DNA from: Apodospora peruviana
Lineage: Eukaryota > Ascomycota > Sordariomycetes > Sordariales > Lasiosphaeriaceae
DNA: 64,000 bases
Assembly: GCA_033439685.1 (NCBI GenBank)
Contig: JAUEDM010000002.1
Span: 1,674,001-1,738,000 of the forward strand
Direction: 5' to 3'
This document shows, piece by piece, positions 22,615 to 34,171 of this stretch. Position 1 is the first letter of the stretch, and the number at the start of each line of letters is the position of its first letter. A program made the position numbers and the translations under genes. The notes below the pieces were generated by a model. That model was not told the DNA's origin and made no database searches. It was given only the letters and a program-made list of their open reading frames with translations.

Positions 22615-24765
22615 ATGGCTACCCAGCAGAGCCCGCCCCTCAAGGTCGACCGATATGTCGTTATTCACGTAGCCACGACCTGCGACGAGCATGGCGTCTA
22701 CGTGACCAAGGACTCGGCCGAGGTGATTGAGATTGGCTGGATTCTCCTGGATGCAAACAGTCTAGACGAGGTAAGCATCCACGTCGAGCTCTCTGAAATT
22801 TTAATAGCTCCATCGCCAGCTTTCTGACCACCTTGTGCCAAACTACAGATCCATCGGGAGAGCGTGCTTGTCAAGCCCATCAACACGCCCATCACCCCCC
22901 TCTGCAGTAAGACCAAGTTACTTCTGTCTTCCTTTCGGCGACCGTCGGCTTCAATTCGCCAATCTACATGATATTGGGTGCCCCGTGTTTGCTAACAACA
23001 CTCCACTTTGCCAGCTAGCTTGACGACTCTTACGTGGGAACACGTGAGGAACGCCGGTTCCTTCAGGGACGCTATCAATCGTTTCGACGCCTTCGCATCT
23101 GAGCACCTTGAGAACCTCGAATTCGTTTTCGTTACTCTTGAAGCCTGGGACCTGCGGGTCCAACTTCCAAGAGAAGCTCGCGACAAGGCCGTCGTCCTCC
23201 CCCCATACCTGCAACACTCGCGAACATTTGACCTCCGCACCGAATACCAGAGATGGCAGCAACACCATCCCGAATCGCTGCCCTTCGGCCCTTCGTCCCT
23301 GGCCAATATCTGCGCTGCCCTTGAGGTAGAGGCCGTCCAGTCCAGCGCCCCAATCAAGCATAACCTGCCGTTCCATCTGCAGGCACTGGCACCGGCGTCG
23401 CCTCGTCGTGCCATGGAGGAAGCCGTCACCTTGGCTCGGGTCCTGCGGGGGTTGATTCGCAAGTCCCAGCCAGCACACGAGCACCCGGATGTGCTCACTC
23501 GCCCCATGGACGCTCGGGCGGATGTGAGAGCCTTTCTCTCCGAGCGCAGCAAGGTTTTGCACATGTCCGGCCTTCCTCACGATACCACCCAGTCAGAACT
23601 GGAGAGTTGGTTCACGCAGTTCGGCGGACGGCCCATTGCATTCTGGACTCTTCGCACTCCCGAGCAACACAAGCCCACTGGAAGCGGATTTGCTGTTTTC
23701 TCTTCTCATGAAGAGGTACGTATTTTGTCCACTCGAGGACAAATCTATACACCCGGCAAGCTTTCAGGGTCTCTGTCTCGTCATTCCAAAAGCTAAACTA
23801 CGATGCGCACGTTGCTAACACAAACACTACTGCAGGCTGCCGAGAGTCTGTGCATGAACGGTCGTGCATTGAACGAGAAGGCTATTGAGGTGTCGCCCTC
23901 CTCGAGCCGAGTCCTGGACCGAGCCGCCGAGATCCTCACCCCGTTCCCTCCGAGCAAAAACAGACCTCGTCCTGGCGACTGGACTTGCCCGTCCTGTGGA
24001 TTTTCCAACTTCCAGCGCCGCACGGCTTGCTTCCGATGCTCGTTCCCGGCTGTCAGCGCCGGTCCCACTGGAGAGATGGGTTATGGTTACGGCTATGGCC
24101 CGCCGGCCATGATGCCACCCCCTCCACACATGGGCGGCCACCACGGCCACGGTGGCGGTCACGGTCGCATGGGTGGATCCGGCGTTGTTCCATTCCGTGC
24201 TGGCGATTGGAAATGCGGAAATGAACTTTGTGGATATCACAACTTCGCTAAGAATGTCTGCTGTCTTCGTTGCGGAGCTAGCCGTGCTGGTGCTGCCGTT
24301 GTCGCTGATTCTGGTTACCCATCCCCCATGGATACTCCCTCCTCCTACGGTATGAATCAAGGCTCCATGGCCGGTACTCCCGGACCTGGGCCTTTTGCGT
24401 CCGCCGCCGGTAATTTCAACTCGGGTGGCGGTTACGGCCAGCAACAGTTTGGCGGACCCCCAAGCACGTATGCCCTTCCCTCGGGTCTAGGCGGTGGTGC
24501 CGCCCCTTATCCCTCATTGAACACTCACTTTGGTCCGGCTCCCGGTTCCCACTCAGCAGGTCCTTTTGACAGCCGTGCTGCCGAAGCTGCTTTCCAATCC
24601 GCCAGCAACGGACCTGCCTCAGCTGGACCGGGCAACAACTTCTACTCGCAAAATGATAACGACCCATTTGCCTTCCTGTCTTCGGGTATCGGTAGCCTGT
24701 CGGTCAGCAACCAGGATGCGCGCCAGAACGGCGGTTCCGCGCCCCCTAACAAGTCGCCTGCATAA
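22615..24765 (+). CDS. Nrp1-like RNA-binding protein: degenerate DEDDh exonuclease-like domain, RRM, two RanBP2 zinc fingers
   Basis: Four exons (22615-22770, 22849-22906, 23015-23715, 23836-24765) give 614 residues. Residues about 10-230 resemble the Eri1/RNase T exonuclease fold: KVDRYVVIHVATTCDE in the place of the usual DxE strand, later FVTLEAWDLRVQLPREARD and PYLQHSRTFDLRTEY. The first catalytic Asp and Glu are replaced and the usual His-Asp motif is absent, so it is probably catalytically dead. Residues about 250-330 form an RRM (KVLHMSGLP ... GSGFAVFSS). Two RanBP2-type zinc fingers follow near residues 351-376 (GDWTCPSCGFSNFQ...CFRC) and 429-456 (GDWKCGNELCGYHNF...CLRC). The tail is Gly/Ser/Pro/Gln-rich and prion-like. 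The layout matches yeast Nrp1, an RNA-binding protein found in stress granules. It probably binds mRNA in the cytoplasm. Its actual role is not established. Confidence 0.88.
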
Positions 24766-25089
24766 TTCTTCAACTAATTCTCTTGTCCATTGCCAAATCA
24801 CAATTGCCTTTGTTCAAATTGCTTCCCCACATGTGGCTATTTTTTTCGACGACTTTGGGAATGGGAGATGGACATCATTTGGGAGCTTGGCAATTATTTC
24901 TGGACTTACACTGTTTCTTCGAGTTACGCGGCATGGAGGCTTTGGGAAGATTTTCGGTGACAGGTCACTGGGTTTTGAGGAGCGCGGCGGCTGTCTGGGA
25001 GTGACGGTGGGCATAAAATTGCGACGGCTGGAAAGACAAAAGAACACACCTCATTACAGGATCCTTCAGGGCGGAATTCTCTCGACTGA

Positions 25090-25113
25090 CACACATACGC
25101 ACACACACACACA
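25090..25113. repeat. Imperfect CA repeat
   Basis: A run of CA units with one TACG interruption lies in the spacer after the Nrp1-like gene. It is a simple microsatellite. Confidence 0.8.
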
Positions 25114-25966
25114 TTACACCTGGCTCGGCGGCGGACGGTTAACGGGCCAAATGTCACATCTCCTTCATTCACCTGAGCCACGGATCTCAAAACGACTTTG
25201 GCATCTGGAGAGTCGGTCGTGGTAGGCATGGCTGGGGCAAGGTAGGTATGGAAGGGCGTGCATAGCGAGGGAGTGTATCTGGGTACATCTGGCCTTCTCA
25301 AAGCTCCACGGGTTCTCATCTTCCGAGCCTCTTTTTTCTTCATCCTGTCTGTAATTTCCCCTCCTTGTTTCATTCTCCCTCATCACGTGCTCACAACTCC
25401 AGCTTTTCGCCTTTTGTTTTTCTTGTTATCATCAAACCCCACAGATCAAACGTCACCCTTGAAAAAACTCACTCCACCTGTGTTTCTAAGACCTTTTTTT
25501 CTCTGCAATATTTTTCTTGTTTCATTGACGGAAAAAAAAAGACTTACATTTGTTTGACGGGTATCCCGGCGGCTGGCGGGCGGTGGAGTAAAGCGCGGAA
25601 CAAAAGGGGGCGAATGGGGGTGTTGTTGGTTTCGGACACTTTTGGTGGGCAGGCAGGCAGGCAGGGAAAGGGAAGGATGTCGTACTTAGTTATTCCTTTT
25701 TCTTTCTCTCCCTTTCTTTTACCCTACCCATTAAAGATATATCTTGAGCTATTTAGTATTTTAGTCGTCCTTTTTTCTTTTTTTTTTAGTTACAACCCGC
25801 TTTTTTTGGTTTCTGCCAGTTTGCGAGTACCTACGCGAGTTTGCCAGTTCGTCGTGAGTTTGTCAATTTTGCCTTGCGTCCGTTTGTTGCGAATATTTGT
25901 TCCTTGAATTGTATCGCTTGGATTAACAAAATCCACAACACAATACAAAACACACCCACAAACAGA

Positions 25967-26345
25967 GAGAGATACGGAGAGAGAGAAGCAGAGAGAAAGA
26001 AAGAGCTATACGGAGTGAGAGAGCGATGTGGAGTTAAGGAGAAAGACGGAGAAAAAGAAAGACGCGGAAGAGAGAGAGGTAGGAAGAGAGAGAAATAGAG
26101 AGGTGAGAGAGATATGGAGAAAAAGGCGGAAAGGGGGAGATGGAGAGAGAAATGGAGAGGGAGAGAGATGGAGAAAAAAAGTCGGAAAGGGTGATATAGA
26201 AAGAAACGGAAAGAGAAAGAGAGAAAAACAGGGAGAAAGAAAGAGACGGATAGCGAAAGAGTGTTGAGTGAGGTGGAGAGAGGCGGAGAGGGAAAGGCAG
26301 AGAGAGAAAGGTAGAAAAGGAGAGAGAAGGAGAAAACGAGACAGA
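25967..26345. repeat. Long GA-rich polypurine tract
   Basis: About 380 bases of the plus strand are almost only A and G, made of irregular GAGA, GGAGA and GAAA units with rare T or C. Such mirror-like polypurine tracts can form triplex DNA. The tract lies between two gene 3' ends. Confidence 0.85.
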
Positions 26346-27348
26346 AAGACGGACTGCATACATGCTTTATATGGACATACGAAAGGGTTGCTGCTGTTGA
26401 GTCTTTCTGCTATTAAATTGGGAAACGGGGGAAATGGCTCATGGTTTAAATTTAACGGGTGGTGTTGGACGGCACGAGATGGGGAATATACCCGCTTCAC
26501 GATGTCGTATGGGTGTAATCCGTATGGTATGGGTAGGTAGGTGTCTCTGTTTACGATACTCATCCCCCCCTTTTTTTAAGGGGGAACTTTTATAATACCC
26601 ATTCTCCTCATACAACAGACGAGGAACAGGACCAAACAATGGGATACAGGTAGCAACCACTCTGCCGAAGGAGTTTGTTCAACGGAGCAAGGAGGAAGCG
26701 TAACATACCTCCCTCTCTTTCGAATCTCTTGACCAATATTAAAGCTTGCTTAAACTCGCGTCATGACTGGTCCGTAGTGGTGTTGCGCCACATATACGCC
26801 TAACACAGATACCACTTTTCATCAACAATATGTGAAATGTCATGTGTTTGTTGTATATCTCTCAAGGACATGCGAGAGGACACCTAGATAGGTTGATCAA
26901 TATCAATATATCGCTTAATACCTGGAATTGCTGGGCAATATCTAAGGTACACATCGAGACATCGCTTAACAGGTCCACCCACTTACAAAGGTTGCACACG
27001 AAGCCGACGGGTATATATCCTTTCTTTTACCTTTCTTTTCATTGGCCATTCCATCCATTTGCCATGCCTCTTTGCCTTCCATTTCCCGCCTCATCGCGCC
27101 GGAACGAAACCAAAACACAAAACCCACTCAATCCGGCCACCCATCATCGCTGAATATGTTCCCGCTTGCCAGGTGCCTTGACCATGTTAACCAATGCCAT
27201 AATGTCTCATGACCCTTTATAATGATTCATATATTCTAAATCTAACACCCCCCGGCCATTCAGAATCCTACACTAACCCCCCATTGGTCATTGAAGATTC
27301 CTACTCCCAAGTTCTCATTTAATAGAGAACTATGCATTCCTAATCCAG

Positions 27349-30300
27349 TTAGGGCTCAGAACCTTTGTCCACATTTGGATTCACGTCATCAACAGAGGCT
27401 TGCTGCTGTGACGGATTTTGGCGTCGCTGGACAAGCGGCCTCGAATCGCCGGGTTTCGGGTTCTGTTCGGCAGCGTCGGGGGCTTTTGATAACGGTGGTC
27501 TGTTACTCCCTTCAGGCTCAACGTGTGGGCGTTTGGACTCGCGTTGCTGATGCGTGTCCTTCGCATCGTTGGGACGCTTTCGGTCCTTGTCTCGAATAGT
27601 ACCCGCACTTCTTGATTCGGTCTCCTTTTGGGCCGCGCGGCGTGCCTCCTTCTCCTTCTTCTCGTTTTCGCGTTTGAGGGCCTTGGACTCAAACTCGTGC
27701 CATTCGCCGTCGATGTCCTTAAGTCTACATTTTGGTACAGAGGTTAGAATTCAGAATATATACAGGCGGGAACCGGTTATTACTTACTCGACTGCTTGCC
27801 GTGGAGCCGGCTCTTCCGTGGTAAAGTAAGGATGACTTAACACCTCGGCGGCTGTGGGACGTTTGGCCGGGTCGTACCTGAACATAGCGGCGAGCAATTC
27901 GAAGGCGGCAGGCGTAACGAGGTCTTTGTACTTTTCTTCAAAGACATTTGGCTTCCGATAATTCGGCCGGAGGAGTTCAAACCAAGGCATCTCGATCAGG
28001 TTCGGCCAGTCCCTCTTGTTCGGGGTTCCAAGGACGGCATGTATTTTCTCGAGTTGGCTAATCTCGGTTCCGTCTCCCGGAAAGATGGCACGCTTGGTAA
28101 AAATCTCCATCAGTACACAGGCGGCGCTCCAAATGTCGACGGCTGGCCCATACTGGGTCTCGCCCAATAATAGCTCGGGCGACCGATACCAAATAGTGAT
28201 GACACGATTGGTGTAGTCGAGCTGATGGTGTTTGGCATAAAACCGTGCCAGACCAAAATCGGCAAGCTTGAGAATTCCTTCGCTGCTGACCAGGATGTTT
28301 GCAGCCTTGATATCCCGGTGAAGAACTCCCCTTGTGTGAAGGTAATCAAGGCCTTCAAACAGCTGCTGGGCCAAGTGCTTCTTCTGCGGTAGTTTCAATG
28401 TATAATTTGGGTGGTTGAGGATGCCGGTAAGATCATGAGATAGGTACTCGAAAACCATGAAGCACTCATTGGTCTCAACCATGACCTCCTGGAGTTTGAC
28501 GATATTCCGGTGGCTGAGAGACCGGAGGAGCTTGATCTCCCGCACCGCGGTGACAGGGAACCCATCTCTTTCACCTTCCATCCTTATCCGCTTCAGAGCC
28601 ACGAGGTTACTGGTGTACACATTAAGACCTTTGAAGACCTTTCCATATGTACCCGACCCGATGACTGACTCGTTTCCGGGTTTCCGGAAAAATACCGATT
28701 TACTTTTTGCCATGTCCGGCGGAAGTGCTGGCTTTTCTTTCAGACGCTTCATAATTTTCTTCACCTTCCGCGTTCTCGGGGTTGTGTCAGGTTGTCTGTG
28801 TGGCTCAGGTTGCCTCCTATCGAATGGACGGGCAGCTCGTGCCGATGCTGGCTCTGTTGGCACATTCTTGGGTAGTCCGCCGCGATCCCGATCCCGATCC
28901 CGATCCCGGTCACGATCTCGATCCCGATCTGTCTTCGAGGGAGGAGGTCCTCTCTCAGGGGTTGGCTTCTGCGGCGTTTTCTGCTGGGAAGATTCTCGCG
29001 GCGGTGGGACCGCATTGAATTTGGAGGATATTTCTGGTCGTGGTGCTGCTACCGTAGGTTTTGACGCGTTTTTCATACTAAAACTGAACTTATTAGGTGT
29101 CTGGGAGTGTGATGATTGTGATCCCGAAGGGGCTGGGCGATTGGGAGGAGGCATTTCCTCCTCCTTGGTCTGCTCCGACTTGCTGTCCGACTTGCTGGTA
29201 TCTTCAACCTGCAAGTCCTTGCTGGGCCGAAAAGGGTTATCGCTATCTTCCATCGGGACATCCTCCGAGTCTTGAGCATGATCAGCGTGGGTGCTGGGTG
29301 ATGCGTGGTTGCTGGTATGTGGCGAAGCTGCTTCATCGCCTGGGCCGAACTGACTCCGACCGCTACCGCTCTGTGCATTGGAATTCCACTGTGCGTTCTT
29401 GAAATTGCCGCGATGGCCTCCACGGGCAGGCCCGACCGGCGCCCCTCGAAAGCCACCGGCTCCACGACCGCCGCGGTACGGCCCCGAAGAATACTGAGAC
29501 GAAGGGCCGTTGGGCGGGTATGGTGGAGAGTGCGCATAATGGCTTTGCGGTGCAGTGGGGGGTCCATAGTTTCCATGGGAATACGATGGTGCATATTGGC
29601 TATCGTAGTGTCAATCTAGATGTTCATCATGATGCGAGGGATGCAAGACTAACCTTTGGGGAGAATACTGTTGCTGGCCATTCCAGCCTCGCCCGTTTCC
29701 ACCATAGGGTGATTGGGCGGTAGGTGAGCCATGGTACGCCGAACTGGGTGTCCCATGGCCGGAGGACTGGGCATAACCTCGGGCATCATGGTTATATTGC
29801 CCTCTGCCGGGATATCCGGGCTGTAGTGGAGGATTAAACCCTCCACGAAAGCTGGAGCCCCTGGCCGCCATGTTCACCTCAACACTGTTCGCCCCGGAAG
29901 CAGGGTCAAAAGGTTTATGTCGGTCTTCGCGATTCTTCTTCTTCCTGCTCGACCGAGGACGACGTCTTTCTCGCGGAGAGCCGGGAAGAAAGGGACCGGG
30001 GCTATGTGGGGGGTGGGGATCAAAGTCAAGTTTTGGCCGGCGGTGCGAGCCGGTATCAGATGAAGTCTGCGGTCGGCTGCCCCACTGAACAGGGCTACGG
30101 AGGCGTGACCTTGACCTATTGCGTTGGTCGGGTTGAGGAGACCAATCTCGGCGTCTAGGCGACCTACTCCTTGGACGCCGGCCTTCCTGACCACGGGGAC
30201 TACCGCCGCTGGGACCCTGGGACCGCGACCTCCGTCTATGGGAGGAATTCGGAGAACTGGACCGTGGTGGGCGTTTCTTGGGGTTTGAACGCCGGTCACG

Positions 30301-31083
30301 GTATTCTGGGGAGCGAGATCGTTGACGCGGCGGAGGTGACGTTACTCGATCTCCTTTTTGTGGTGGCAGAGATTTTGGGGGGACCTTGTCTGATCTTCGA
30401 GGGCTCCGATCTCGTCGGGACTTCTTCGGCTCTGGGGCACCAAGCGGGGGGCTTGGACTGCGAGGACGTTTGCTGGGAACGGGTGATGGCGACGGACGGC
30501 GTTGTAGGTTGCGATTCAATTGGAACTGGGCTCGAGAGTCGTCTTCTCGAGGCCGTATCGAAGTGGAATTCGGGTTAGGCGGACCCGGAGGGTGGCGTGG
30601 GTCTGGCAGCGACCGGCCAGAGACGCGGCCACGGCCTGGATGATCGCGAGAACGGTCTCGACGGCCGCGTGGGGAACGATGTGAGGAACGGGATGGGCGG
30701 TTAGGACGGTCGGGACTGCGATCCCGAGAATGGCGACGATACTGGGGACCCGGGTGGGATGGTGGTGGTGGTGGTGACCGACCGCGACGAGGTTTGTGGG
30801 ATCGGTCTCGGGCACGGTCACGGTCACGTTCTCGCACTCTGTCTCTGTCTCTGTCTCTGGCAGCAGATGCTGAAGCAGCAGGCCGGTTCACGACGGCGGC
30901 AGCGGCAGGCGAGACTGATCGGCGTGAAGTATTCATGCCGATATCACGGTCATCTCGATGGCGATGGCTGCGCGGGTGATCTCGGTGGTTGTGGGTGCCA
31001 TTTGGCATGGCAACATCATGTCGAGTTCGATTCTGTACTTGTGCTGAGGACTGCTCCATGGCAGCACGGGCGAGATTCGACAT
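27349..31083 (-). CDS. Ctk1/CDK12-type RNA polymerase II CTD kinase catalytic subunit
   Basis: The product is a nuclear cyclin-dependent kinase that, by family, phosphorylates Ser2 of the RNA polymerase II C-terminal repeats with a cyclin K/Ctk2-like partner. Three exons (31083-29654, 29599-27788, 27724-27349) give 1205 residues. Residues 1 to about 480 are an RS/RD-rich, Pro-rich region like splicing-linked CDK12 N-termini. A Gly/Asn/Ser-rich segment follows to about 610. The kinase domain (about 780-1075) has the loop GSGTYGKVFKG, the Lys in LVALKRI, the helix motif PVTAVRE, the catalytic loop HRDIKAANIL, DFGLAR and the T-loop NRVITIWYRSPELLLG. A charged tail runs to the stop. Both introns (54 and 63 bases) restore a continuous, sensible protein. 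Without the upstream intron the kinase would appear to start at 29253; the shared RGG/PPNGPSSQY segment shows the exons belong together. The start is the first true ATG, before SNLARAAMEQSS. Confidence 0.92.
28882..28930 (-). repeat. Asp-Arg codon repeat within the CTD kinase gene
   Basis: Tandem six-base CGGGAT-like units on the minus strand encode a (DR)n run in the linker just before the kinase domain. A similar diverged RD repeat lies near 30815-30860 in the same gene. Such units are prone to length change. Confidence 0.8.
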
Positions 31084-33446
31084 TTGAGTTTTAGTGGTCA
31101 AGGCGGTAACTTAGCCGAGCGACAGGGATTGCCCGCCACACCTCAGCCGCTAGACGCGTGCTGTTACCACCGAAGTTCTGAACTTCTGACCCCATCCACC
31201 GGCAACCCCAAAACCTGGAAGCCTGCCAGTTCGGAGTCGGGCAACCCTCGATACCTACGTCTTTCCGTTGCCTGCCGCGGCGACGGGAGCCTTGGGTGCC
31301 GAAGAGAGCAGATCCGCAGGATTTCGAGTGGTGCACCTCAAAGAGCGATGTGTGGCTTCCAGCGGTCGAGATCTCAGGTGTGCGGGATAGCTTAATCAAA
31401 GAGTGAAAAGCGCCGCAACAAAGAAACAATGAGAACCTATGTCGAGAGCGACAAGTGGGCGTTGTCCTGCGTGACTGTTCTGTTCTGCTAAGATTCGTAG
31501 TGTTTGATTGTGCGGATGTTGATAGGCTGCGAAGGTGATCGAGGTTCTGAGATGCCAGAAAGTTTGGACTTTGGGTGGTTGCAAAATGAGGGGCGGCAGC
31601 TCTTTCGAAATCGTGGGAAAGCGTCCGGATTTTGCTTTGCGGATGTCGCGCCAGCGTGCATCAATAGGGCGAACAGCGTATCGGTCCAGCAGCCCGCTTG
31701 ACGCCGACGCCGATTGCCTGGCTTTTGCCTCTCGCGGACCCGTGATTCATCAGATGAAGGCATTCCTTCCGGGCATACCCGTGAGTTGTGGTTACCGTTG
31801 CATGCCGAGTCCTCTGGACTGCCCCGGGTTCCGCTGTGCACTTGATTGCGTGCCCGGTAGACCTTCCGCGGTGGATCAACGCTGATGGGAATCTGCCTTC
31901 GGGTCCCCGAACCGGGCGACCAAGCAAAACTCCGAGTCGGCCACAAAGAACCGGGCAGCACGATGCACCAGTGCGCATCCAAGCCGTCCCTCGAGAGCAT
32001 CCCCCTCCTAGTCGCCTCTTTGTGCCTGCCCAAGTCAATGCTCCCGCATTCGTTGAACACTTGATCACAAGACTGGGCGACCACTATATACGGCAAGATA
32101 CGCTTTACGAATGTGCACTCCAAACCCAGTTGCTTGTGCCTTCCCCATCGCCGGCTGGCACAATACGTTAGTCGCCGTAAAGAAGTATGCCAACTCTTCT
32201 GTAGCTGTCTGTCAGTTCCATTTGGCTTTACCCTTATCTCAGCCGCCTGTTAGTGACTCTGCTAGGATGCCGTGTCATAAAACAGCCAAACAGATCCAGC
32301 AAGATGGCTGTCGGCTCCCGGCGACGAGAAGGCAGATTGTAAAATCCGATGCTTTGTGAGACCGCCGTACCAGCTCTTCGGTGCCATATCCCAACTCCGG
32401 TGGACAAGTCCTGACATCAAGGTAAGATTTGGGCTTGTGGAAGGGCCTTATCCCCAAATCCCTTCCACCATGTTGGTAACCCAGTCTGACCCCGTTATCT
32501 TGAGCTTGATAATACCGACTGACAAGCCACACGTTCAGGGTATCTCGAGTCTTGCGTGAAATTGGGAGGAAATATGGCGCGCTCGTGAACAAAGTCCCCG
32601 TCCTCCCCGGTTTTCCGGTTCGCCTCAAAGCCCACGCCACATGCCCTGGCACGGCTAGATTGTATTCATACGTGAGCAGCCGTACCAGAAGCAGCAGAAA
32701 ACATGTCAAATATTGAGCTCAACAAATATGTTGGCGATTGTGGTTGAATCTGGGCATTGCTGCGACGGCGGGGCGGTATGCCTGGGCTGAGGTGTCGGGG
32801 ACGACACTTGGCAACCGGAAAGGGCACGGCGTGACAAAGGTTGTCGAAATTCGCCGAGATTGTTAGTCTACCAAAGCCTCCGAGTAAAGAGTTTCCCCAC
32901 AGACTTCGAGTATTTAATGATGGCAATGTCAAGTCGGCGTTAGGTGGAGCGGGTGTTCAAGGGCATTCTGGTACGGGCGACACGCGGCCAGGCCACTGAC
33001 CGCTTGGCTGGGGCGCCCCCGCAACTGCGACTGCAACCGGCGGCCCATGGTTTCTTGTTCGCGATCGGTCTTCATTTGCGAGAGAGGAGAATCGACTGAG
33101 AAATGCGACACATTGATGGCTTGATTGATGGAGGACGGTACCAGAATCGGTTGTTGCGAAGATCCACGCGAGAGACACTGGCAGATTGGTGAAAGGATCA
33201 TGGAAGGGCGCCAGCTGTGGGCACAAAACAGACTTTCTGGCAACTTGAGCCGAATTCAGGCGGGCTGGGTAGTGCACGGTTCAAGCCCAGGTGAGAAATC
33301 CCGTGACACGGAGTCCGATCGGTATTCGGCAGAACCCGACGAAACAAACTTCTCACAAAAAGAGTGGAAGCGGATTAAAAAAATACATTAACTATTATTT
33401 TGAATTTCGTCACGTGCTATTTTCATTCTAGAATCTTACATTTCAA
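31084..33446. other. Upstream region of the CTD kinase gene, no gene seen
   Basis: This 2.4 kb separates the kinase start from the stop codon of the next minus-strand gene. Several open frames of 60 to 210 codons exist on both strands (for example minus 32123-31488) but have random-looking composition and no domain, signal peptide or splice pattern I can support. Confidence 0.4.
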
Positions 33447-34171
33447 CTACATAATCCAATAACTCGGGTCCTGGAAACTGGCAGGGTCTTGATAACCAGG
33501 CACCCCAGGCCCGGCATGGTTAGTTGTAGTATCCGCCTCGTCTTGGCCGAAGTGTCCCTCCCTCAAATTATATGAGCAGGCGAGGTAGAAGTAGGCACGG
33601 AGGAAGCAGTCGGGGATATTCCAATCATCGCGTCTACCGCAGGAGCATGTCGGATTACCGGCCATGCAGTAGTCGCCGCCGTCGTCCTTGTGTCCCTCCT
33701 TCAGCCAGAAGCAAAGAGGTTGAGGGATTCGCGCTGTCGCCTTGGCTACCTCTTCCAGCCCTAACCCGCGGAGAGCCTCCGGGTAAGGATATACATGCTT
33801 CATGAAGGTTTCCTGCGCTTTATATTTTCTCAGCTCCATCTCCGCCTTTTCGAGCAGCAGCTGGTTCAGCGCGGCCGGATCCTTTTCCCAGGGCCTAACG
33901 ACTGGCTGTATCTCAGTAACAGGCACCGCGGGGATGGGGCTTGGAAATTGGTTAAATGGATTCCACCGAGAAGCAGGTAGCGGATTGAAGGTGGTGTTGG
34001 GCTTTGGCTTTTTCCAGGCTGCTGGGTTCCAGGGTGGTAGGGGTGGACTTGGGGTCTTGTTCCAGTCTGCTGCTCCCCAGGAGGTTGATTATGTTTGTGA
34101 TGATGTCCACCGCCGTGGTTATTGTGGCCGTTGCCTTCTTTCCAATCTCGTTGTCTGTAGCGTTTACCCAT
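33447..34171 (-). CDS. Small hypothetical Cys-rich protein, unknown function
   Basis: The protein is not recognised. Two exons (34171-34111 and 34069-33447) give about 227 residues. The N-terminus is basic (MGKRYRQRDWKEGNGHNNHG). A Pro/Trp-rich linker follows (PLPPWNPAAWKKPKPN, then ASRWNPFNQFPSP). A helical segment comes next (LNQLLLEKAEMELRKYKAQE). The C-terminal half holds clustered cysteines: CFWLKEG, DYCMAGNPTCSCGRRDDW, PDCFLRAYFYLACSYNL, possibly metal-binding. The intron is short, 41 bases (GTGGAC donor) or 44 bases if the next CAG is used; both keep frame. Without splicing the frame is broken, so the intron is needed or the gene carries a frameshift. Composition is clearly protein-like in the second exon. 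No signal peptide or membrane helix is seen. Confidence 0.5.

Larger units (their letters stand above)
24766..27348. other. Convergent spacer of 2.6 kb with long pyrimidine and purine tracts
   Basis: The Nrp1-like gene and the CTD kinase gene converge here, so no protein-gene promoter is needed. The plus strand is T/C-rich from about 25320 to 25800. It then passes through an A/C-rich stretch like a fungal leader (25920-25965) into a long purine tract (25967-26345). Open frames over the tracts are Arg/Glu/Lys repeats or their Ser/Phe/Leu shadow and are not believable proteins. A CA run lies at about 25090-25113. A non-coding transcript on the plus strand is possible but unproven. Confidence 0.5.

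Noticed and set aside
22082..22672. A 196-codon frame overlapping the start of the Nrp1-like gene
   Set aside because: It begins at a non-ATG codon, is pyrimidine-driven, and most likely lies in promoter and leader sequence.
26006..26563. Ser/Phe/Leu-rich minus-strand frame and Arg/Glu/Lys-rich plus-strand frames
   Set aside because: They arise from the polypurine tract; composition follows the DNA repeat, not a protein.
27784..29253. A stand-alone 489-residue kinase starting at 29253
   Set aside because: The upstream frame continues without a stop into a Gly/Asn-rich segment that splices cleanly to the RS-rich exon, so it is one larger gene.
31488..32123. A 211-codon minus-strand frame upstream of the CTD kinase
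   Set aside because: Composition is random-looking, no domain or signal is visible, and overlapping frames of similar length exist on the other strand.
33265..33300. GGTTCAAGCCC resembling a tRNA B box
   Set aside because: No A box at a proper distance and no cloverleaf stems could be formed; similar B-box-like words near 17856 and 20582 also fail.
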